64,000 nt of DNA from Roseiarcus sp963820095 (lineage in GTDB: Bacteria; Pseudomonadota; Alphaproteobacteria; Rhizobiales; Beijerinckiaceae): the NCBI GenBank assembly GCA_963820095.1, contig CAWFZA010000037.1:124001-188000 (forward strand), read 5' to 3'. Of this stretch, positions 1-8,655 are shown in pieces. The notes beneath the pieces were generated by a model. The model did not search any database and had not been told where the DNA came from. It saw nothing but the letters and a program-made list of their open reading frames with translations. Each line of letters starts with the position of its first letter. The stretch's first letter is position 1. The position numbers and the translations under genes were made by a program.

Positions 1-487
1 GGGATCTTCCCGGCTCTCGCGACGGCGTCCAACATCGTTCTTCCCGTCATCGGGCGGATTGGGCGGGCGGGTCTCGTCTCGGAGCGGCTCGAGCGTGAGG
101 CCGCGGCCGGGTCGTCGTCCCAGGTCGACCTCAATTCGCGCTATCTCGATTTCCGGATCGGCGACCTGTCCGGGGGCAACCAGCAGAAGGCCCTGTTGGC
201 TCGTGCGATGCAGACCGGCGCAAAGATTCTCCTGCTCTATGATCCGACCCGCGGCGTCGACGTGGGAACGAAGCAGTCGATCTATGCGGCCATCCGCAGT
301 TTCGCCGAAGTCCGGGGGCGCGGTCCTGCTCTATTCCTCGGAACTGCCCGAGCTGGTCCACCTCGCGGACCGCTGCCTGGTCGTCTATGGCGGACGGATT
401 TTCGCGGAAGTTTCCGGCGCCGACATCAACGAGCGCACGCTTGTCGCTGCGCTCACCGGTCACTCCCTCCAAGATTCCGCGGCATGA
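1..487 (+). pseudogene. Sugar ABC transporter ATPase (RbsA/XylG type), 3' end, frameshifted
   Basis: C-terminal part of the second nucleotide-binding domain of a two-domain CUT2-family sugar ABC ATPase; the start lies left of the window. Frame 1 from base 1 reads an ABC signature LSGGNQQK and a Walker B region ILLLYDPTRGVD. The frame then breaks near 305-320, in a GC-rich stretch with a run of five G. The remainder (LLYSSELPELVHLADRCLVV, ending GHSLQDSAA) continues in frame 2 to the stop at 485-487. One surplus base restores continuity. The stop overlaps the start of the next permease, as in an intact operon, so a sequencing error is as likely as real decay. Family assignment is firm; the substrate is unknown. 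Confidence 0.85.
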
Positions 488-1491
488 GCGCCAGTCTTGA
501 CGCGGCGGCCAACGCGCCGGGCTCGAACTTGGGCCTGGCGATCCGGCGCGGTCTGACCGACGGCGCCGGCATCGTCGCCATTCTCTATGTCATTCTCTTC
601 GCCCTCTACGCGCTCTGGGACCGCAGCGCCCTGACCGTGTCGGGGGTGACGAATTTGTCGAACAATGCGGCGCCGCTCGCCATCGCCGCCGCCGGCGAAA
701 GCCTCGTCGTGATTTCGAAGGGCTTCGACCTCTCCGTCGCCGGCGTCGTGTCGCTCTCGAACGTGCTCATGGCGAGTTATCCGGTCGATGGACCAGGGGG
801 CGCTCTGGTCAGTCTCCTGATCTGCCTCGGCGTCGGCGGCGCGATCGGCGTCGTCAATGGCGTGCTCGTCGCGATCCTGCGGTTGCAGTCGATCGCCGCG
901 ACCCTCGGCACCATGATCATGGGCCAAGGCCTTGCGCTCGTCATCATGGATGCGCCAGGCGGCACGGTCGCGGATTGGGTGAGCTACACGCTCACCGATG
1001 TGCTCTTCGGCGTCATTCCGATTTCCGGCCTCATCGTCCTCGCGGTCGTCGGATTGTGGCTGCTTTTCCGCCGCACCGACGCCTGCACTGGCCTGTTTGC
1101 GGTCGGCGCGGATGAAACGGCGGCTTCCTTGTCGGGAATCTCGGTGGTGCGCGCGCGCTTCGTCGCCTTTGTCGGCGCAGGCCTGCTTTATGGCCTCGCG
1201 GGATTCATGCTGAGCGTGCAGACCGCGACCGGCAATCCCACCGCTGGCACGCCGTTCCTCATGTTGACGTTCGCGGCGGTGGCGCTCGGCGGCGTCTCGC
1301 TGACGGGCGGCAGAGGCAGCCTCGTGGGCGCGATCATCGGCGCGGCGACCCTGATGCTCTTGCAGAAGGTGCTGTTCTCAGGCGGCGTGTCGTCGTTCTA
1401 CACGGGGATTTTCCAGGGCGTCGTGATGGTGCTCGCGATCGTGTTCGGGTCCCTCATCTCGCGCCTCGCTTCGACTGGAGCGCGCGCATGA
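484..1491 (+). CDS. Sugar ABC transporter permease (CUT2 / RbsC type)
   Basis: Integral membrane permease of 335 aa, the usual length for RbsC-like proteins (BPD_transp_2 family). Eight or more hydrophobic segments are visible. It has the family pattern GFDLSVAGVVSLSNV near residue 80 and GGVSLTGGRGSLVGA near residue 275, the EAA-like cytoplasmic loop region. ATG 484 is chosen because it overlaps the ATPase stop and gives a normal N-terminus; longer readings in this frame begin inside the ATPase. The gene overlaps the next permease by four bases (ATGA), so the two are translationally coupled and probably form a heterodimeric channel for a sugar or polyol. Confidence 0.93.
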   Translation: MSASLDAAANAPGSNLGLAIRRGLTDGAGIVAILYVILFALYALWDRSALTVSGVTNLSNNAAPLAIAAAGESLVVISKGFDLSVAGVVSLSNVLMASYPVDGPGGALVSLLICLGVGGAIGVVNGVLVAILRLQSIAATLGTMIMGQGLALVIMDAPGGTVADWVSYTLTDVLFGVIPISGLIVLAVVGLWLLFRRTDACTGLFAVGADETAASLSGISVVRARFVAFVGAGLLYGLAGFMLSVQTATGNPTAGTPFLMLTFAAVALGGVSLTGGRGSLVGAIIGAATLMLLQKVLFSGGVSSFYTGIFQGVVMVLAIVFGSLISRLASTGARA

Positions 1492-2501
1492 CGAGCGCGC
1501 GACCGTCCGCCGCCGTGCAACCGCCAGCGGATACGCGGCGGACCGCGCGCGTTCGCTCCGAGACGATCAGCACCGCCGCGATTTTCGCCCTCGCGATCAT
1601 CCTCATCTTCGCCTCGCGCTTCGTGAGTCCCGCGCTCGGGTCGTGGGACCAGGTCGATACGATCATCACTCTGGCCTCGTTCCTGATCGTTGTGGCTTTC
1701 GGTCAGGGCCTCGTCATCCTGGTTGGCGGCCTCGACCTCTCGATCGCCTCGCTGATCACGCTGGGCGGCGTCCTCGCGACCACCTGGAACGGGTCGCTCG
1801 GATCGGAATGGGTTCTGATACCCGCGGTGCTCGTCATCTGCGCGTGCATTGGCGCGCTCAATGCGGTCGGGGTGATCTGGCTGAACATTCCGCCTTTCAT
1901 CATGACGATGGCGATGGGCATCATCGTCGCCTCCGCCGCGCTCGGATATACGAGCGGGACGCCGCGCGGCGCTTCGCCTGACGCCTTCCTCGCGCTCATG
2001 AAAGGCTTCGTCGGCCCCATATCGGCGGTCCTGATCTTCGTTGTCATCTTCGTCCTCCTCGCCTGGGCGCTGCAGAGCGCGACCGCATTCGGGCGGCGGC
2101 TCTATGCGGTCGGCGCCAACCGCGAAGCCGCGCGCATCGCCGGCGTCGCCACGTGGCGTCCAATTATGGCCGCCTACGCGATCAGCGCCGCTTGCGCGGG
2201 CTTCGCGGGAATGATGCTGGTCGGCTATGCGAATGGCGCGACGTTAAGGATGGGCAATTCCTACCTTTTGCCGAGCATCGCTTCGGTCGTCATCGGCGGA
2301 TCGTCGATTCTCGGCGGCCGCGGCAGCTTCGCGGGAACAGTGGGGGGCGCGATCCTTCTCACCACGCTCGGCACGGTCATTTCCGCGCTCGGCATGGATC
2401 AGGGTTGGCGGACGGTTATCGAGGGGGCAATCATCGTCGGAGCGCTGCTCCTGCTTCGAGAGGATCTGATCGCGAGATTAAGAAACAGGCCGGCTCGTTA
2501 G
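1488..2501 (+). CDS. Sugar ABC transporter permease (CUT2 / RbsC type), second subunit
   Basis: A 337-aa multi-spanning permease paralogous to the preceding gene. The GGLDLSIASLITLGGVLATT stretch and GGSSILGGRGSFAGTVGGA near residue 270 are hallmarks of RbsC-like permeases. The ATG overlaps the upstream stop (ATGA). The N-terminus has about 25 polar residues before the first membrane segment. A 10-bp hairpin overlaps its stop codon and separates it from the binding-protein gene. Two permease genes rather than one suggest a heterodimer; the substrate cannot be read from sequence. Confidence 0.93.
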   Translation: MTSARPSAAVQPPADTRRTARVRSETISTAAIFALAIILIFASRFVSPALGSWDQVDTIITLASFLIVVAFGQGLVILVGGLDLSIASLITLGGVLATTWNGSLGSEWVLIPAVLVICACIGALNAVGVIWLNIPPFIMTMAMGIIVASAALGYTSGTPRGASPDAFLALMKGFVGPISAVLIFVVIFVLLAWALQSATAFGRRLYAVGANREAARIAGVATWRPIMAAYAISAACAGFAGMMLVGYANGATLRMGNSYLLPSIASVVIGGSSILGGRGSFAGTVGGAILLTTLGTVISALGMDQGWRTVIEGAIIVGALLLLREDLIARLRNRPAR

Positions 2502-2519
2502 GCCACGAGCGAGCCGGCC
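2488..2519 (+). promoter_or_regulatory. Intercistronic hairpin over the permease stop codon
   Basis: A perfect inverted repeat: GGCCGGCTCG at 2488-2497 and CGAGCCGGCC at 2510-2519, with a 12-nt loop. No T-run follows, so it is not a classical terminator. It lies between the permease and the binding-protein gene. In sugar ABC operons such hairpins commonly stabilise mRNA or set differential expression of the binding protein; that role is inferred. Confidence 0.5.
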
Positions 2520-2595
2520 GAAGGCGTTCCTGCAATTGAGTGTGGGAACGTTCTCACGGGCAACACAGTGGCGCGACTATTGGGAGGTTTTACGC

Positions 2596-3822
2596 ATGAC
2601 GACTTTTAGAAAGATGCTCGCGACGACGTGCGTCGCCGCAGGCGCTCTCGCCGCGGCGTTCGCCGCCGGGATCGGTTCGGCCTCGGCCGACGAACCGAAG
2701 AAGTTCAAGATATTCCTCAGCCTCAGCTATAGCGGCAATTCCTGGCAATCCGAGGCCGCCAACATCGTGAAGGCGCTCGCGCTGACGCCTCCCTACGACA
2801 AGGAGGTCGAGCTCAAGGAAGTGATCTCCGGCACGGATCCGCAAGCCCAGATCGCCGCTTACGAAAGCATGATCGACGCGGGCGCCGACGGCGTCATCAG
2901 TTTCCCGATCTCATCGACCGCGCTCAACCGGACGGTCAAACGCGGCTGCGAGAAGGGCGTCCTGTTCTTCATGTACGACGCGACCGTGACCGAGCCCTGC
3001 GCCTATAACGTCAGCTACATCACCGCGGGCTTCGGAGAGAACACGGCGCAGGCGCTGGTGAATGCGTTGAACGGCAAGGGCAAGATCTTCCTGAGCCGCG
3101 GCGTTCCCGGAAACTCCGTCGACAAGCGCCACACCGACGGCGCCATGCACATCTTCAAGGAATATCCCGGGATCCAGGTCGTCGCGGAATATTATTCCTT
3201 CTGGGACGATCGCACGACACAGCAGGAAACCGCCAAGGCCCTCGCGGCGCATCCCGACGTCGACGGCATCTGGGCGCAAGCCGGCGAATTCGGCGCCATC
3301 CAGGCTCTGCGCGACAAGGGGACCCGCCTCGTGCCGATGACCGGCGAAAACTCGAACGGCTTCCGCTTGGCGCTCGCCGATCCCGAGGCCCAGAAGAATG
3401 GTCTCAAGGGAGTCTCCGCCGGATCTCCCCCGGCCACGGCCGGCTACGCGTTCAAGTTGATGATGGAGATCCTGACGAAGAAGCGGGAGCTCAAGCCGAT
3501 GAACATCCAGTATCCGCTGCCTTGGGTTCCCGCCGATCAGGTCAAGCTCTGCAAGGGCGACACGTTCGAAGACGGATGCAACACCTTTCCTGAAGGGAAA
3601 GTGCCGAGCTCCTTCGTGACCGAGGTGTTCAGTCCTGAGTTCCTGCCCGAGCTCAGCCTCAAGTCCGCTCTCGACGGCGCGCCGACCCCAGGCAAGACGA
3701 TCCAGCCGCTGCCGGCGGAGGTGGTGAAAGCCCCCAACGAGCCGGGCATCAACTGTCAGAAGTGCGAGCCGCCGGCCGACTTGTACAAGCTGACCAAAAT
3801 TCAGCCGACAGTGAAGCCATAA
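2596..3822 (+). CDS. Periplasmic sugar-binding protein of CUT2 ABC transporter
   Basis: A 408-aa solute-binding protein of the periplasmic binding protein type 1 fold (Peripla_BP_4). ATG 2596 is preceded at a good distance by GGGAGG (2583-2588) and starts a clean Sec signal peptide: MTTFRKML, a hydrophobic stretch rich in Ala, and a probable cleavage site after SASA near residue 33. A longer reading from 2536 lacks this logic. Ligand-pocket style motifs include ISFPISSTALN and VDGIWAQAGEFGAIQAL. Five or more Cys in the C-terminal third (CKGDTFEDGC, NCQKCEPP) are unusual for the family and could form disulfides. It is followed by a strong hairpin terminator. Confidence 0.93.
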   Translation: MTTFRKMLATTCVAAGALAAAFAAGIGSASADEPKKFKIFLSLSYSGNSWQSEAANIVKALALTPPYDKEVELKEVISGTDPQAQIAAYESMIDAGADGVISFPISSTALNRTVKRGCEKGVLFFMYDATVTEPCAYNVSYITAGFGENTAQALVNALNGKGKIFLSRGVPGNSVDKRHTDGAMHIFKEYPGIQVVAEYYSFWDDRTTQQETAKALAAHPDVDGIWAQAGEFGAIQALRDKGTRLVPMTGENSNGFRLALADPEAQKNGLKGVSAGSPPATAGYAFKLMMEILTKKRELKPMNIQYPLPWVPADQVKLCKGDTFEDGCNTFPEGKVPSSFVTEVFSPEFLPELSLKSALDGAPTPGKTIQPLPAEVVKAPNEPGINCQKCEPPADLYKLTKIQPTVKP

Positions 3823-3828
3823 CATTAG

Positions 3829-3865
3829 ACGTCCCGGGCGACACGCCGCCCGGGACGTTCTTTTC
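3829..3865 (+). terminator. Rho-independent terminator or attenuator after the binding-protein gene
   Basis: A 12-bp perfect stem, ACGTCCCGGGCG (3829-3840) with CGCCCGGGACGT (3847-3858), six-base loop, followed by TCTTTTC. It ends 18 bp before the next start codon in the same operon direction, so it probably reduces rather than abolishes readthrough into the dehydrogenase gene. Confidence 0.75.
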
Positions 3866-3882
3866 AAACCAGGAACGAGACA

Positions 3883-5169
3883 ATGGCAAGACACCTGAAG
3901 CGGGGCCGGGACGCGAAAGAAGTGGCCGCCAACGACGCGAAAGTGCGCGCAACCGTCGAGGGCATCCTGACCGAAGTCGAGACGCGCGGCGACGCGGCCG
4001 TTCGCGAATTGTCGGAGAAATTCGACAAGTGGTCGCCCGCGGCCTTTCGCCTGTCGCCGGGCGACATCGAAGCGGCGATGGGGAAAGTCGCGCCGCGCGA
4101 CATCGAGGACATCCGCTTCGCGCAAAAGCAGGTCCGCAACTTCGCGCAGAAGCAGCGCGAGTGCATCAAGGACCTCGAAGTCGAGACCTTGCCCGGCGTC
4201 ATTCTGGGTCACAAGAACATCCCCGTGAATTCCATCGGCTGCTACGTCCCAGGCGGCAAGTATCCGATGGTCGCCTCGGCGCATATGAGCGTGGTGACCG
4301 CGAAAGTCGCCGGCGTCGAGCGGGTGATCGCCTGCGCGCCGCCGTTCCACGGCGGACCGCATCCCGCCATCGTGGCCGCCATGCACATGGGAGGCGCGGA
4401 CGAAATCTATGTGCTCGGCGGCGTGCAGGCTGTCGCCGCGATGGCGCTCGGAACGGAAACGATCGCGCCCGTCGACATGCTGGTCGGGCCCGGCAACGCC
4501 TTTGTCGCCGAGGCGAAGCGCCAGCTCTACGGCCGCGTCGGCATCGACCTTTTCGCCGGACCCACTGAAACGCTGATCATCGCCGACGACACCGTCGACG
4601 GCGAGATTTGCGCCACCGATCTCCTCGGCCAGGCGGAGCATGGACCCACCTCGCCCGCGATTCTCCTGACCAATTCGGAGAAGCTGGCGCGCGACACGAT
4701 GAACGAGGTCCAGCGCCAGCTGGCGATCCTGCCGACCGGCGAGACCGCGGGCCAGGCGTGGGAGGCTTACGGCGAGGTCATTGTCTGCGAGGACGAAGCC
4801 GAGATGATCCGCGAGGCCGACCGGATCGCGTCCGAGCACGTCCAGGTGATGACGCGCGATCCCGACGTCTTCCTGAAGGGCATGACCAACTACGGCGCAT
4901 TGTTCCTCGGACCTCGAACCAACGTCGCCTATGGCGACAAGGTGATCGGCACCAACCATACGCTGCCCACCAAGAAGGCGGCGCGCTACACGGGGGGCCT
5001 CTGGGTCGGCAAGTTCCTGAAGACCTGCACCTATCAGAAAGTGCTCACCGATGAAGCGAGCGCGATGGTGGGCGAATATTGTTCGCGGCTCTGCATGCTC
5101 GAGGGCTTCTACGCTCACGCCGAGCAGGCCAACATCCGGGTGCGCCGATATGGCGGACGCAATGCCTGA
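3883..5169 (+). CDS. Histidinol dehydrogenase-family NAD-dependent alcohol dehydrogenase (HpsN-like)
   Basis: A 428-aa protein of the histidinol dehydrogenase superfamily (two-step NAD-dependent oxidation of an alcohol to an acid at a Zn site). Visible family motifs are IGCYVPGGKYP near residue 115, PVDMLVGPGNAFVAEAKR near 205, and the metal-site segments QAEHGPTSPA near 250 and GTNHTLPTKKAARYTGGLWV near 355. The TLPTKKAARYTGGLWV ending resembles sulfopropanediol 3-dehydrogenase (HpsN) more than biosynthetic HisD, and no other his genes are adjacent. Together with the sugar-type ABC transporter and LacI regulator this argues for catabolism of a polyol, sugar acid or sulfonated C3 compound. 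A biosynthetic HisD role is unlikely but not excluded. Confidence 0.85.
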   Translation: MARHLKRGRDAKEVAANDAKVRATVEGILTEVETRGDAAVRELSEKFDKWSPAAFRLSPGDIEAAMGKVAPRDIEDIRFAQKQVRNFAQKQRECIKDLEVETLPGVILGHKNIPVNSIGCYVPGGKYPMVASAHMSVVTAKVAGVERVIACAPPFHGGPHPAIVAAMHMGGADEIYVLGGVQAVAAMALGTETIAPVDMLVGPGNAFVAEAKRQLYGRVGIDLFAGPTETLIIADDTVDGEICATDLLGQAEHGPTSPAILLTNSEKLARDTMNEVQRQLAILPTGETAGQAWEAYGEVIVCEDEAEMIREADRIASEHVQVMTRDPDVFLKGMTNYGALFLGPRTNVAYGDKVIGTNHTLPTKKAARYTGGLWVGKFLKTCTYQKVLTDEASAMVGEYCSRLCMLEGFYAHAEQANIRVRRYGGRNA

Positions 5170-5213
5170 TCGGGGGCCGCCGTAGGCGAGAGCGCTTTGG
5201 GGAGCTCGAGACA

Positions 5214-6260
5214 GTGAGTGGGGACGACAGGACTCGCGTTCGCAAGGCCCGCGTGACGGTGAAGGACCTCGCGCGCGACCTGAGCCTCTCGACCTCGACC
5301 ATATCGCGCGCGTTCTATACCGACGCGGTGATCGCGCCGAACACCCGCAAAGCCGTCCTCACGCGGGCCGCCGAGATTGGCTACGCCCCCAATCCGCTGG
5401 CGCGCAGCCTGATCACCAAGCGCACCCGGATCGCGGGCGTGGTGACCGCCGACATCACGAACCCCTTCTATCCGGAGGTCCTCACGCGGCTTACGGAAAA
5501 GCTGCGCGAGATCGATCTCAATGTGATGCTCTCGGCCGCCGGCTCGAGCGATTCGCTCGACGACGCGGTGAAGCTTCTCCTGTCCTATCAGCCCGACGTG
5601 GTCATCGTTCTCGCCGCGACGCTCTCGTCCGAGGCGGCCGAGGCGTGCGGACAGGCGGGCACGCCGGTTCTCTTCTTCAACCGGCGCCCGCTGAATGTCG
5701 ACGCATTCGGCGTGACCTGCGACAATGTCGGCGGCGGGCGGCTTGTCGCCGACCATTTGATCAAGCTTGGTCATCGGCGGCTCGCGTTCGTCGCCGGCCG
5801 GCCGGACGCCTCCACCACTGTCGACCGCTGGGAGGGCTTTCGGCGCGGATGCCTCGACCGGGGTCTCAAGGAACCGGTCCGCGTCGAGGCTGGCGCCTTC
5901 GCCTATGAGCTCGGATACAAGGCGGCCTTCCAGCTGTTTGGCTCCGGCAGCGTCCGTCCGGACGGGGTGTTCTGCGCCAATGATATTCTCGCCATCGGCT
6001 TCATGGATGCGGCGCGCCGGGAGTTCGGGCTCGACATTCCAGGCGATCTCTCGGTCGTCGGCTTCGACGACATCGCCATGGCGCGCTGGCCCTCCCATGC
6101 GCTGACCACCGTGCGCCAGCCGGTGGGCAAGATGATCGACGTGACGATGCAGCTCATTGAAATGCTGTTCGACTCCGCGCAACTGAAGCCCAGGATCGAA
6201 CGCTTGCCCGGCGAGCTCGTCGAACGCGCCTCGACCCGTGAGGTCCATCATGCCGAATAG
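5214..6260 (+). CDS. LacI-family transcriptional regulator
   Basis: A 348-aa LacI/GalR regulator. The N-terminal helix-turn-helix reads VTVKDLARDLSLSTSTISRA, followed by a hinge helix (NPLARSLITK) and a periplasmic-binding-like sensor domain with VVTADITNPFYPEVL and SVVGFDDIAMARWP. GTG 5214 is preferred: GGGGAG lies 8-13 bases upstream and it puts the HTH at the usual position, whereas the longer open frame starts inside the dehydrogenase gene. An AGAGCGCTTT half-symmetric sequence just upstream (about 5190-5199) could be part of an autoregulatory operator; this is weak. It probably controls the surrounding transport and catabolic operon in response to its substrate. Confidence 0.9.
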   Translation: MSGDDRTRVRKARVTVKDLARDLSLSTSTISRAFYTDAVIAPNTRKAVLTRAAEIGYAPNPLARSLITKRTRIAGVVTADITNPFYPEVLTRLTEKLREIDLNVMLSAAGSSDSLDDAVKLLLSYQPDVVIVLAATLSSEAAEACGQAGTPVLFFNRRPLNVDAFGVTCDNVGGGRLVADHLIKLGHRRLAFVAGRPDASTTVDRWEGFRRGCLDRGLKEPVRVEAGAFAYELGYKAAFQLFGSGSVRPDGVFCANDILAIGFMDAARREFGLDIPGDLSVVGFDDIAMARWPSHALTTVRQPVGKMIDVTMQLIEMLFDSAQLKPRIERLPGELVERASTREVHHAE

Positions 6261-6790
6261 CGGGAGGGAGATGCTCGATCGCGCGGCCTTGGTCCATCGC
6301 TGGGACTGTCCGGCCGTCGCCGCCGAGCCAGCGCTTCCTGAGCCCGACATCGCGGAAGTCGACGCCGCCGCGGCCGCGGCGTTTCGGCGGCCCTATGACG
6401 CGCTGCGCCGGCTCATCGGACAGGCGGCGGGTTTGCTCGTCCTGGCGCAAGCCGGCCAGAGGCGCGAGATCGTCGATCTCCCAGCCGTCGCCGTGGCGCG
6501 CGAGCAATGGCGCGAAGTGACCGCGACCCTCGGCGACTTGAGCGCGCCGCGCGGCTGCGAGCGCCGGAAAGAAAGCCTCGTTCGCGCCGCGCGTCCTCGT
6601 CGGCGCCTGCCTCGACGCGCTGGAAGCCTCAGCGACGAAGGAAAAGGTAGACGCATCGCTCGCGCTCGAGCGGATCGCGGCCGCCTATCGGCTTGTTCAG
6701 AGTTCTTCCAGCGACAAGCTCGGCATGACGATGGTCGATTTCCGCCAGTCCTGCTGCAATTGCGCGCCGCTCATGGCGCGCGGCTCATGA
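6250..6790 (+). pseudogene. Unknown conserved-looking protein, frameshifted
   Basis: I do not recognise this family. The first part is in frame from ATG 6250 (alternative ATG 6271): DRAALVHRWDCPAVAAEP through REQWREVTATLGDLSAP. Good coding character then moves to another frame near 6545 and continues APRVLVGACLDALEAS to KLGMTMVDFRQSCCNCAPLM and a stop at 6788-6790. One surplus base restores a protein of about 180 aa, Ala-rich and mostly helical by eye, with a CCxC motif ten residues from the end. It sits between the LacI and hydrolase genes in the same direction, so it probably belongs to the catabolic operon. The break is probably an assembly error. Confidence 0.6.
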
Positions 6791-6809
6791 ATAACAAAGG
6801 AGGGAACGC

Positions 6810-7697
6810 ATGGCCGACTACTCGATTTGGGTTCTGGAGTATTCGTACGTCACCAAGTACCACAAGAGCGGCGTCCTCTACGGCGCGCACAATCAGGGAT
6901 ATGTGAAGCTCCCCTATTGCTACGCGCTGATCAAGGGAAAGAACCACGTCGCGATGGTCGACGTCGGCTTCAACAACAAGGAATACGGCAAGACGCTGGG
7001 CGACAAGTTCGGAGTCGAGAACTGGCATTCCCCAAAGGACGTGCTGGCGGGCGTCGGACTGACGCCGGCGGATGTCGACACCGTGTTCGTCAGCCACGCG
7101 CATTTCGATCATTTCGGCAATGTCGAGGACTTCCCGAAGGCGACCTTCTACATCCAGGAGCGCGAGATCACGAAATGGGTATGGGCCATGTCGCTGCCCG
7201 ACCGCCTGCGCTGGATGATGGTCGCCGTCGATCCGGGCGACATCATTCGCGGGGTCGACCTCGCCCGTCAGAAGCGACTCGTTTGCATCGACGGTCCGCT
7301 CGAAAATGTGCTTCCCAACATCGACCTGCACGTCGCCTATGACAGCCACACTTACGGCTCGATGTGGGTGCACGTGCGCAACGACGGAAAGTCGCAATCG
7401 AGCGACGCCTGGGCGCTCGCCGGCGATCTCGTCTACGTGTTCGAGAATGTCGAGGGGCCCGGAGCGGTCGTGGACGTCGATCAGATGTATGTGCCCGTCG
7501 GCCTTGCCGTCGGAAGCCAGGAGAATCTGGTGATGGCGACCGAGGCGATGATGAAGTCCGTGGGTTACGAGGCGCGCCGGGTCATAGCCGTCCATGAAGA
7601 GCGTCTGAAGGACCGATTCCCGTCTCGGATCACGCCGGACGGCCTGCGCATCAGCGAGATCTGCCTCGCGGATGGCGAAAAATCGCGGGTGGGTTGA
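6810..7697 (+). CDS. Metallo-beta-lactamase-fold hydrolase, AHL-lactonase-like family
   Basis: A 295-aa MBL-fold protein with the metal motif SHAHFDHFGN (HxHxDH) near residue 100. Further likely ligands are His in DSHTYGSM, Asp in LAGDLVYV and His in AVHEERL. This is the ligand set of the N-acyl-homoserine lactonase family, but annotation by that name is often misleading. In this operon a lactone from sugar or polyol oxidation is a more natural substrate than a quorum signal. AAAGGAGGG sits just upstream of the ATG. The stop overlaps the next start (TGATG). Confidence 0.85.
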   Translation: MADYSIWVLEYSYVTKYHKSGVLYGAHNQGYVKLPYCYALIKGKNHVAMVDVGFNNKEYGKTLGDKFGVENWHSPKDVLAGVGLTPADVDTVFVSHAHFDHFGNVEDFPKATFYIQEREITKWVWAMSLPDRLRWMMVAVDPGDIIRGVDLARQKRLVCIDGPLENVLPNIDLHVAYDSHTYGSMWVHVRNDGKSQSSDAWALAGDLVYVFENVEGPGAVVDVDQMYVPVGLAVGSQENLVMATEAMMKSVGYEARRVIAVHEERLKDRFPSRITPDGLRISEICLADGEKSRVG

Positions 7698-8644
7698 TGG
7701 CCGCTCCTTCAATACGAACGGTCGGCATCGTCGGCGCGGGCCTTGTCGGCTCAGCCTGGGCGATCGTGTTTGCGCGCGCGGGCGTCAGCGTCCGCGCGTT
7801 CGACGCCAGCGAGGACATCCGGCGGACGGCGGCCGCGCGGATTCGCGCGAGCCTCGAGGACATGGCGAAAGCGGGCCTGGTTGACGGCGTGGACGCCATT
7901 TGCGCGCGCGTCACGGTGGTCGACGACTTGCGCGCCGCCGTCGCCGACGTCGAGTACGTTCAGGAATCCGTGTTCGAGCGGGTGGAGGAGAAACGCGCCG
8001 TCTCGGAGGCGATCGGCGCCTTGATCCGGGATGAGGCGGTCGTCGGAAGTTCGAGCTCCGGCATTCCGGCCTCCGCCTTCACCGAGCACGCGCCGCGGCG
8101 GGAGCGGTTTCTCATCGCGCATCCGGTGAACCCGCCCCATCTCGTGCCGATCGTCGAGCTCGTTCCGGCGCCCTGGACCGATCCGGCGATCCTGCCTTGG
8201 CTTCGCGGCGTGATGCAGGCGGTCGGCCAGGCGCCGATCGTCGTCAATCGAGAAATCGAGGGGTTCATCCTCAATCGCCTGCAGGGCGCGCTTCTCAAGG
8301 AAGCCTGGGCTTTGTTCGAGGAGGGCTATGCGAGCGCCGCCGACATCGACCTCACCGTCTCGCAGGGCTTAGGCTTGCGCTGGTCGTTCATGGGGCCGTT
8401 CGAGACGATCGACCTGAACGCGCCGGGCGGCGTCGACGATTACGCCCGCCGGCTTGGGCCGCTTTATCAGTCGATCGCGCAATCACGGTCCAATCCGCGC
8501 CCCTGGTCGCCTGAACTGATCGAGCGGGCGAGGTCGGAACGGCGCGCGGCGCTGGCGCAGGACAAACTTGCCGAACGGTCGGCGTGGCGCGACAGGCGGC
8601 TGATGGCCCTCGTCGCCCATCGCCGCTCCCAACCCTCGGAATAG
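7697..8644 (+). CDS. 3-hydroxyacyl-CoA dehydrogenase-family NAD-binding protein (gulonate/lambda-crystallin-like)
   Basis: A 315-aa two-domain dehydrogenase: an N-terminal Rossmann fold (VGIVGAGLVGSAWAIVFARA) and a C-terminal all-helical dimerisation domain. The catalytic-region motif FLIAHPVNPPHLVP near residue 140 is typical of the family. Its length and single-copy architecture match L-gulonate 3-dehydrogenase and lambda-crystallin rather than the large FadB proteins, so oxidation of a 3-hydroxy acid is likely. ATG 7697 overlaps the hydrolase stop by one base; a TTG one codon upstream is less likely. Confidence 0.87.
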   Translation: MAAPSIRTVGIVGAGLVGSAWAIVFARAGVSVRAFDASEDIRRTAAARIRASLEDMAKAGLVDGVDAICARVTVVDDLRAAVADVEYVQESVFERVEEKRAVSEAIGALIRDEAVVGSSSSGIPASAFTEHAPRRERFLIAHPVNPPHLVPIVELVPAPWTDPAILPWLRGVMQAVGQAPIVVNREIEGFILNRLQGALLKEAWALFEEGYASAADIDLTVSQGLGLRWSFMGPFETIDLNAPGGVDDYARRLGPLYQSIAQSRSNPRPWSPELIERARSERRAALAQDKLAERSAWRDRRLMALVAHRRSQPSE

Positions 8645-8655
8645 CGGGCGCTAGC

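Noticed and set aside
2911..5118. A 735-codon open frame antisense to the binding protein and dehydrogenase genes
   Set aside because: It spans two well-supported genes and has no recognisable domain; antisense frames are often open at this GC content.
3883..5169. Biosynthetic HisD
   Set aside because: The neighbours are a sugar transporter, LacI regulator and catabolic enzymes, and the C-terminal motif is closer to HpsN-type dehydrogenases.
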